This document shows positions 1 through 3,945 of a stretch of 5,864 nt of DNA, piece after piece. Source of the stretch: Tannerella sp. (lineage in GTDB: Bacteria > Bacteroidota > Bacteroidia > Bacteroidales > Tannerellaceae); contig JAITDQ010000044.1 in NCBI GenBank assembly GCA_031282485.1, positions 1 through 5,864 of the forward strand. Reading direction: 5' to 3'. The position numbers were made by a program, and so were the translations under genes. Position 1 is the first letter of the stretch. Each line of letters starts with the position of its first letter. Below the pieces are notes generated by a model that saw only the letters and a list, made by a program, of their open reading frames with translations, was not told the DNA's origin and ran no database searches.

Positions 1-104
1 TTCATCTCTTTATAGAGAAATTTAACTCTATCATCTGTTGGGAGTGTGAATTCGCTTTTATAGGTGCGAACTACTCCGTGGATAAGTAATTGTACGTAAC
101 TCAT
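1..104 (-). CDS. Partial N-terminus of a probable IS200-like / REP-associated tyrosine transposase (Y1_Tnp)
   Basis: An open frame begins with ATG at 104 and runs off the left edge after 34 complete codons. It starts MSYVQLLIHGVVRTYKSEFT and continues to ...VKFLYKEM. This resembles the first beta-strand and following segment of small Y1_Tnp transposases (IS200/IS605 TnpA and REP-associated RAYT proteins), which in Bacteroidota often open with MS(Y/F)-x-x-L-(L/Y)-x-H-x-V-x-(R/A)-T and then a short basic/acidic stretch. These enzymes cut and join single-stranded DNA at hairpins with one catalytic Tyr and an HUH motif. Neither catalytic motif falls inside the window, so activity cannot be judged. 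The next 474 bp upstream of the start codon are non-coding and rich in inverted repeats, which fits a RAYT/REP pairing. No stop interrupts the visible part. The identification rests on a short stretch recognised from memory, so it is moderate; a different small protein remains possible. Confidence 0.62.
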   Translation of the reverse strand, partial: MSYVQLLIHGVVRTYKSEFTLPTDDRVKFLYKEM

Positions 105-251
105 TATTTATAGACTTTAATTTTACATTCTATCTGTTTTCAAAATGCAAAATTATAATTTATTTTGCAATATACGATATTCTATTTTTTATTATACACA
201 TGTTAATAACATAATCGTCATGTTTCAGATTACAGATATAGCGGATATGAC
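105..251. other. AT-rich intergenic segment upstream of the transposase start
   Basis: This stretch lies between the transposase start codon and the first module of the repeat block. It is strongly A/T-rich and has no credible reading frame on either strand. Apart from the near-palindrome at 146-169 and a weak TTTCAG/CTGAAA pair (223-228 with 251-256) I see no structure. It probably serves as the leader and promoter region of the leftward transposase gene. Confidence 0.6.
146..169 (-). promoter_or_regulatory. Possible promoter/operator of the transposase gene: AT-rich near-palindrome containing a TAnnTTTG match
   Basis: Seven-base arms TGCAAAA (146-152) and TTTTGCA (163-169) flank a 10-bp A/T spacer. 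Read on the minus strand, positions 155-148 spell TAATTTTG, which fits the Bacteroidota sigma-ABfr -7 consensus TAnnTTTG. Transcription would then start about 35-40 nt before the ATG at 104. No convincing -33 TTTG lies at the usual distance, and the surrounding 105-200 is extremely AT-rich, so chance matches are easy. The symmetric arms could instead be a repressor site or a weak hairpin. Confidence 0.25.
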
Positions 252-284
252 TGAAATAGCAATCACAACGACGACCAAGTCCTG
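252..284 (+). repeat. Repeat module A, copy 1
   Basis: The core CAATCACAACGACGAC lies at 260-275, preceded by GAAATAG and followed by CAAGTCCTG. The core recurs exactly on the minus strand at 371-356 and with two changes on the minus strand at 426-411. The module runs directly into a short foldback at 281-296 (CCTG/CAGG arms). Each copy of module A is thus a conserved arm followed by AAGTCC and then a small hairpin whose sequence differs from copy to copy. Confidence 0.85.
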
Positions 285-301
285 TCGAACCGCAGGTACT
301 C

Positions 302-342
302 TATCCGTAAACTGAAGTAAACGGTTAATAAAGTGTCGTCCC
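302..342 (-). repeat. Repeat module B, copy 1
   Basis: On the minus strand it reads GGGACGACACTTTATTAACC, then GT, a 10-bp variable stretch, and TTACGGATA (310-302). The first part is identical over 19 bp to plus-strand copy 2 (485-503). The distal part matches copy 2 at 14 of 16 positions after a one-base gap. It follows module A copy 3 without a break, which suggests that A plus B is a composite unit. Confidence 0.85.
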
Positions 343-355
343 TGCGGGACTTTTT
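338..355 (+). terminator. Hairpin followed by T5 (terminator-like, more likely a REP-type palindrome)
   Basis: GTCCC (338-342) and GGGAC (346-350) form a perfect 5-bp stem with a TGC loop, followed by TTTTT (351-355) on the plus strand. In isolation it resembles a short intrinsic terminator for rightward transcription. However, no rightward gene lies upstream and both neighbouring genes run leftward, where no T-run follows the stem. It sits exactly at the junction of module A copy 3 and module B copy 1, so a structural role as the palindrome of a REP-like element is more likely. Confidence 0.3.
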
Positions 356-380
356 GTCGTCGTTGTGATTGATTTTCTTT
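345..380 (-). repeat. Repeat module A, copy 3 (joined head-to-tail to module B copy 1)
   Basis: On the minus strand this contains the exact 16-bp core of module A (371-356), then AAAAAGTCCC leading into the hairpin at 350-338 and straight on into module B copy 1. It is an inverted partner of copy 1 (16 of 16 core bases complementary) and a direct repeat of copy 2 (14 of 16). One arm at 260-275 can therefore pair with two alternative partners. Confidence 0.85.
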
Positions 381-401
381 TCTTTGCTACCGACATTTTA
401 T

Positions 402-434
402 CGGGACTTGGTCGTCGTATTGATTGCTATTTCC
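402..434 (-). repeat. Repeat module A, copy 2
   Basis: On the minus strand it reads GGAAATAGCAATCAATACGA, then CGACCAAGTCC, then a foldback with CCGA/TCGG arms (404-401 with 393-390). It matches copy 1 at 28 of 30 positions in inverted orientation and forms the right-hand terminus of the 181-bp unit. Confidence 0.85.
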
Positions 435-484
435 ACAGTTATAGATGTGATCGACAATCACAGGCCCCGCCCAGACCCGCCGGC

Positions 485-523
485 ACGACACTTTATTAAC
501 CGTCATGCTTTAGCTTACGGATA
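485..523 (+). repeat. Repeat module B, copy 2
   Basis: ACGACACTTTATTAACCGT (485-503) is an exact inverted copy of 321-339, and CTTTAGCTTACGGATA (508-523) is a near-copy of 317-302. It is preceded by an unusually GC-rich stretch at 463-484 that differs from the rest of this intergenic region. Module B copy 2 lies outside the A1/A2 terminal repeats, so the A and B inverted pairs interlock rather than nest. Confidence 0.85.
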
Positions 524-550
524 TGGGGATATGGACAGAGAAACAGAGAA
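519..550. repeat. Two adjacent perfect 8-bp tandem duplications
   Basis: GGATATGG occurs twice in a row (519-526, 527-534) and is followed at once by ACAGAGAA twice in a row (535-542, 543-550). All 32 bases belong to perfect tandem copies. They fill the space between module B copies 2 and 3. The pattern fits slippage or repeated short duplication events at a recombination-prone or nick-prone site. Confidence 0.9.
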
Positions 551-572
551 GGACGACACTTTAATTAACTGT
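551..572 (+). repeat. Repeat module B, copy 3 (truncated)
   Basis: GGACGACACTTTAATTAACT then GT repeats the proximal part of module B with one inserted A and one C-to-T change. Like copy 1 it begins GGAC, where copy 2 has GCAC. The distal TTACGGATA part is absent. The copy ends 7 bp short of the stop codon of the 325-residue gene, so the repeat block abuts the end of the operon. Confidence 0.75.
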
Positions 573-578
573 TATATC

Positions 579-1556
579 TTATTTATTTTTTGTCCCTAAA
601 TATATCGCTCCCGTCGGACACAAATCCGCCAGCCGGCTATTGATATTTGCGCAATTTTCCGGAGGCAGAACAATCTGCATCACGAAACCTCTGTTTTTGA
701 ACGTGAAGCCGTTCTCGCTGTTGTAAACGCACAGTCCGCATTTGATACATTTTGCCGGTTCGAACCACAAGCCATTTCCGATGTCCTGTTTGCTCATGGC
801 AGGCAAGGCGGAGGATGCGTCGTAGCGGGAACGTTTGATGCCCGCTTCTCCGGCATACTGTCGCAATTTGCATCCTTTTTTTCCGGCGCAGGCACAGTGC
901 AGACAGCGGGAATCGGCAGTTACAACCTCTTTCAGCCGTTTTTTTTCAGATTCCGTAAACCGTCCAACGCGGGAGAGAAAAGACGGCTTGTCCACCTTTC
1001 CGTTTTCGTGGTTTTCCGGCACAGGAACTGAGGGATATCTTTTGCATATTTCTTCAATCAGAGCGCGAATAGCCACCGGTTTATCCACTGTTCCCCGACG
1101 GCAGACTTTTTCGCAGGGGATTTTGCAGGCGGTACATTTCAGTTCGGGAAGAGGAAAAGCCGTTGCTATCAGCCGGAAGGCTTCGTCCATGTTGCCGTTG
1201 TCGTAAAAGTAAAGCATACGTTCAATGTCAAGTCCATGAGGACATACCATTGAGCATGGGGCTTCGCAGTCGGCGCGGTGGTCGCTCAGCAGCAGTTCGA
1301 GCGAGAGCGTGCGGGTGACGACGACGTCGGGACTTTCGGTATCTATTTGCATGTCTTCGACCGGCATGGTGGAGCACGACGGTATAATTTGTCCGGTTTT
1401 ACAATCTTTTACAGCACAAATCATGCACGACGGTTTGTGCACGGCGTCCCCGGCATAGCACAGCGACGGAATATTAAACCCCGCACGGCGAGCCGTTTCT
1501 ATCAGCGTTTCACCGTCCTGTGCGGTTATTGTTTTATTATTAATTCGAATATTCAT
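579..1556 (-). CDS. Multi-cluster iron-sulfur subunit: NuoG-type [2Fe-2S] + GltD-type N-terminal cluster domain + C-terminal 4Fe-4S
   Basis: Predicted 325-residue soluble electron-transfer subunit. Residues 1-75 form a complex-I/HydA-type [2Fe-2S] ferredoxin domain with Cys33, Cys44, Cys47 and Cys61 at the usual spacing. Residues 93-172 resemble the N-terminal double-cluster domain of GltD and dihydropyrimidine dehydrogenase: His93, Cys97, Cys101, Cys105-Pro, then Cys141-x2-Cys144-x3-Cys148-x3-Cys152, followed by the typical R-R-G and P-V-A-I-R-A-L motifs. A compact cysteine group follows (Cys218, Cys221, Cys223, Cys229, then LR). The C-terminus has Cys270-x2-Cys273-x2-Cys276 and Cys313-Pro-Thr-Gly-Ala-Ile, one probable [4Fe-4S] site. 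No FAD/NAD(P) Rossmann domain, H-cluster or molybdopterin domain is present, unlike full-length GltD-like, HydA or FdhA relatives. The ATG at 1556 overlaps the end of the preceding gene by 17 bp, and there is no clear Shine-Dalgarno. It most likely carries electrons from the NuoEF-like partner to ferredoxin or a separately encoded enzyme. The domain calls are firm; the exact partner is not known. Confidence 0.9.
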   Translation of the reverse strand: MNIRINNKTITAQDGETLIETARRAGFNIPSLCYAGDAVHKPSCMICAVKDCKTGQIIPSCSTMPVEDMQIDTESPDVVVTRTLSLELLLSDHRADCEAPCSMVCPHGLDIERMLYFYDNGNMDEAFRLIATAFPLPELKCTACKIPCEKVCRRGTVDKPVAIRALIEEICKRYPSVPVPENHENGKVDKPSFLSRVGRFTESEKKRLKEVVTADSRCLHCACAGKKGCKLRQYAGEAGIKRSRYDASSALPAMSKQDIGNGLWFEPAKCIKCGLCVYNSENGFTFKNRGFVMQIVLPPENCANINSRLADLCPTGAIYLGTKNK

Positions 1557-3945
1557 ATTCCAAGATATTTTCCCGTAAACCGGTTTTCAGTATGGCATTA
1601 TAACTGCATTCTTCGATGCACAGTCCGCATTGAACACATTTTTCCGTGTTGATTGAGTGAATTTCGTAGGGCGTATAAGGAATGGCGTCCACCGGACAGG
1701 CTTTGGCGCATTTTGTACAGCCGATACAGTCCTGCGTCACCACGTATTTCACCATCTTCTTGCATGTTCCCGTTTTGCAGACGCCGTTGACATGCTCTTC
1801 GTATTCGTGGCGGAAATATTTCAAAGTTGTCAGCACCGGATTGGGCGCCGTTTTCCCAAGTCCGCAGAGCGAAGAACGTTTAACGTTTAACGCCAGTTCT
1901 TCAAGCAAATCAATATCGGTCCTGGATGCTTTACCGCTACATATTTTGTCGAGTAAATCGAGCATGCGGCGCGTCCCGACACGGCAGAACGTACATTTGC
2001 CGCACGACTGGTCGCAGGTGAAACCGAGAAAATAGCGGGCAACGTCCACCATACAGTCGTCCTCGCTCAATACGACCAGACCGCCTGAGCCCATCATCGC
2101 ACCCAACTGAGTAAGCGCGTCAAAATCGACAGGACTGTCGCACAGTTCAGCTGGAATACATCCTCCCGAAGGACCGCCGATTTGCACGGCTTTCAATTTT
2201 CGTCCGCCTTCCACGCCTCCGCCGATTTCTTCGATAATCTGCCGGATGGTTATTCCCATCGGCACTTCAATCAGTCCGCCGTGGTTGATTTTTCCTGCAA
2301 GGGCGAATACTTTCGTGCCTTTGCTTTTTTCCGTTCCTGTTTTGCGATAGACATCCGCGCCATGTTTGACGATGTAGGCTATCTGACTGAGCGTTTCCAC
2401 ATTATTGACCAGCGTAGGAAATCCGTTCAGTCCGCTGACGGCAGGATAGGGCGGACGTTGTCTGGGAAATCCCCTGTCGCCTTCGATGGAGGCGATGAGG
2501 GCTGTTTCTTCTCCGCAGACGAAAGCGCCGGCGCCTTCAAAAACATTTATTTCCAGTGAAAACCCGCTGCCTTCGATGTTTTGTCCGACCAGTCCTTTTT
2601 CACGGCACAGTTCGAGCGCCCTTTTAATTCTTTCGACGGCAAGCGGATATTCGGCGCGGATATAAAAGATACCCCTGTCCGCTCCGACGGCACGGGAGGC
2701 AATCAACATTCCTTCGATGACGCGGAAAGGATACGATTCGAGCATCATACGGTCCATAAATGCGCCGGGGTCTCCTTCGTCGCCGTTGCAAATCATATAC
2801 TTGTGTTCACTTGTAACCGAAGCGACGATTTCCCATTTTTTCCCTGTCGGAAATCCGCCGCCGCCACGACCGCGCAGTCCGCTTTTCAACACGGTCCCGA
2901 TAATCTCCTTTCGTGGGACGGCAAGCGCTTTTTTCAAGGCATCGAATCCGCCGTGTGCAAGATATTCGTCAATATTGAGTGGAGCAAGAAATCCGAATCC
3001 TTCCGTAGAAATATGTTTCTGATTTAAAAGGAAACTGCTGATAAGTCCGGTTCGTTCATGTTCGGGTTTCCATACGACATTGTCCCAGGTTATATCGGTA
3101 TGAAACGTGTCGATATGTTCCAGAATATTATTTTTAAGCCGTTTCAGTAATCCTGCGGGTTTAAAGTGATGATGCAGTATTTCCTTTATTTCTATGGCTT
3201 TTACGTTGGGATAGCGGTCAATCGTCCCGTCTTCGTTGACGACGTCTATCAGGGGGACTTTATTGCATACGCCAACGCATCCTACCGGTTTAATATTCAC
3301 TTCGATACCGAGTTCGGCGGATGCGGTTTTCAGTTCTTTCCAGATAGCCGCCGAACCGCTCGCCATACAGCACGACCCCATTCCGAGCCGTATCTCTCCC
3401 CTTACCTGCCGGCGGGCTTTCCTGATTTCGTCCTTTTCCTTTTCGGACTGTGTTTCAAGAAAATCGTCGATAACTTCGTTTACTCTTCCGGGCATGACGT
3501 GACCGTAAATTTTTTCATCAATCTGCACAACGGGAGCAAGCGTGCAGCATCCGAGACAGGCGATTTTCTCTACCGAAAACAAACGGTCGGCGGTTGTAAC
3601 GCTGTTTTCGGGAATCTCAAGATGACGTATGAAAGCATCGTAAACATTCGATGCGCCTTTGACATGACAGGCAGTTCCCGTGCAAACGCGAATCTGATGT
3701 TTGCCGAGCGGGATATGCCGGAATTGCGTATAAAACGTCGATACGCTGATAAGTTGGGCGCGGTCAATCTCTGTCCGTTCGTAAATACGCCCGACAGCCT
3801 CGGACGGAAGATACCCGAACGCTGCCTGTACAGCCTGAAGCAGAGGAATAATCGCTTTGCGCTCCTTCCCGACCGTATCAATGATTGCATCAATAAGGCT
3901 CAGCATCTCCGCTCTTTCGTCGCTATTTTTGCATTGACAGTTCAT
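1540..3945 (-). CDS. nuoEF: Fused NuoE-NuoF (HydC-HydB-like) NADH-oxidising flavoprotein with C-terminal 2[4Fe-4S] ferredoxin
   Basis: The 801-residue product joins two proteins that are normally separate. Residues about 10-165 are NuoE/HydC-like with [2Fe-2S] ligands Cys88, Cys93, Cys130 and Cys134. A charged linker (about 165-184) leads to a second thioredoxin-like domain (185-260) with Cys193, Cys223 and Cys227. Residues about 315-715 are NuoF: the glycine-rich FMN motif RGRGGGGFPTGKKW (358-371), NGDEGDPGAF (387-396), the NADH-site motif GAGAFVCGEETAL (471-483), and [4Fe-4S] ligands Cys648, Cys651, Cys654 and Cys694. His718, Cys723 and Cys728 recall the metal site reported in HydB-type proteins. 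The C-terminus carries two [4Fe-4S] sites, Cys740/743/746/750 and Cys770/773/776/780, a HydB/Bfu hallmark absent from ordinary complex I NuoF. The expected reaction is NADH oxidation at FMN with electrons passed to Fe-S clusters, possibly with flavin-based bifurcation to ferredoxin. It is cytoplasmic. The start overlaps the preceding stop as ATGA, implying translational coupling. Confidence 0.93.
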   Translation of the reverse strand: MNCQCKNSDERAEMLSLIDAIIDTVGKERKAIIPLLQAVQAAFGYLPSEAVGRIYERTEIDRAQLISVSTFYTQFRHIPLGKHQIRVCTGTACHVKGASNVYDAFIRHLEIPENSVTTADRLFSVEKIACLGCCTLAPVVQIDEKIYGHVMPGRVNEVIDDFLETQSEKEKDEIRKARRQVRGEIRLGMGSCCMASGSAAIWKELKTASAELGIEVNIKPVGCVGVCNKVPLIDVVNEDGTIDRYPNVKAIEIKEILHHHFKPAGLLKRLKNNILEHIDTFHTDITWDNVVWKPEHERTGLISSFLLNQKHISTEGFGFLAPLNIDEYLAHGGFDALKKALAVPRKEIIGTVLKSGLRGRGGGGFPTGKKWEIVASVTSEHKYMICNGDEGDPGAFMDRMMLESYPFRVIEGMLIASRAVGADRGIFYIRAEYPLAVERIKRALELCREKGLVGQNIEGSGFSLEINVFEGAGAFVCGEETALIASIEGDRGFPRQRPPYPAVSGLNGFPTLVNNVETLSQIAYIVKHGADVYRKTGTEKSKGTKVFALAGKINHGGLIEVPMGITIRQIIEEIGGGVEGGRKLKAVQIGGPSGGCIPAELCDSPVDFDALTQLGAMMGSGGLVVLSEDDCMVDVARYFLGFTCDQSCGKCTFCRVGTRRMLDLLDKICSGKASRTDIDLLEELALNVKRSSLCGLGKTAPNPVLTTLKYFRHEYEEHVNGVCKTGTCKKMVKYVVTQDCIGCTKCAKACPVDAIPYTPYEIHSINTEKCVQCGLCIEECSYNAILKTGLRENILEYEYSN

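Larger units (their letters stand above)
253..433. repeat. MITE-like unit: 181 bp bounded by 30-bp imperfect terminal inverted repeats
   Basis: Positions 253-282 and 404-433 are inverted copies of each other with 28 of 30 positions matching; the only differences are at 266 and 267 and their partners. The ends read GAAATAGCAATC inward from the left, with the complement on the right. The interior carries a third copy of the same core (356-371), a 13-bp perfect hairpin (338-350) and a copy of module B. There is no coding capacity. I see no clear target-site duplication in the immediate flanks (243-252 versus 434-443). The arrangement fits a miniature inverted-repeat element or a pair of oppositely oriented REP-like units. 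The neighbouring transposase gene may act on it, but that is inference. Confidence 0.7.

Noticed and set aside
446..462. TGTGA/TCACA inverted pair resembling a CRP site
   Set aside because: The spacer is 7 bp rather than 6, no promoter is next to it, and the classical CRP site is not expected in this phylum. It is better described as a small foldback.
252..572. CRISPR array
   Set aside because: Copies occur in both orientations with irregular spacing and share hairpin-linked arms; there are no regular unique spacers and no cas genes.
540..578. Intrinsic terminator right after the operon
   Set aside because: In the leftward direction I find no GC-rich hairpin followed by a T-run near the stop at 579; the nearest hairpin at 338-350 has its T-run on the wrong strand.
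369..599. Plus-strand open frame of 76 codons
   Set aside because: It runs across repeat modules A and B and the tandem 8-mers, has no recognisable protein features and overlaps the end of the 325-residue gene; a by-product of the repeats.
579..1556. [FeFe] hydrogenase HydA or complex I NuoG
   Set aside because: The N-terminal [2Fe-2S] domain fits, but the H-cluster motifs and the molybdopterin-like domain are absent, and the middle domain is GltD-like.
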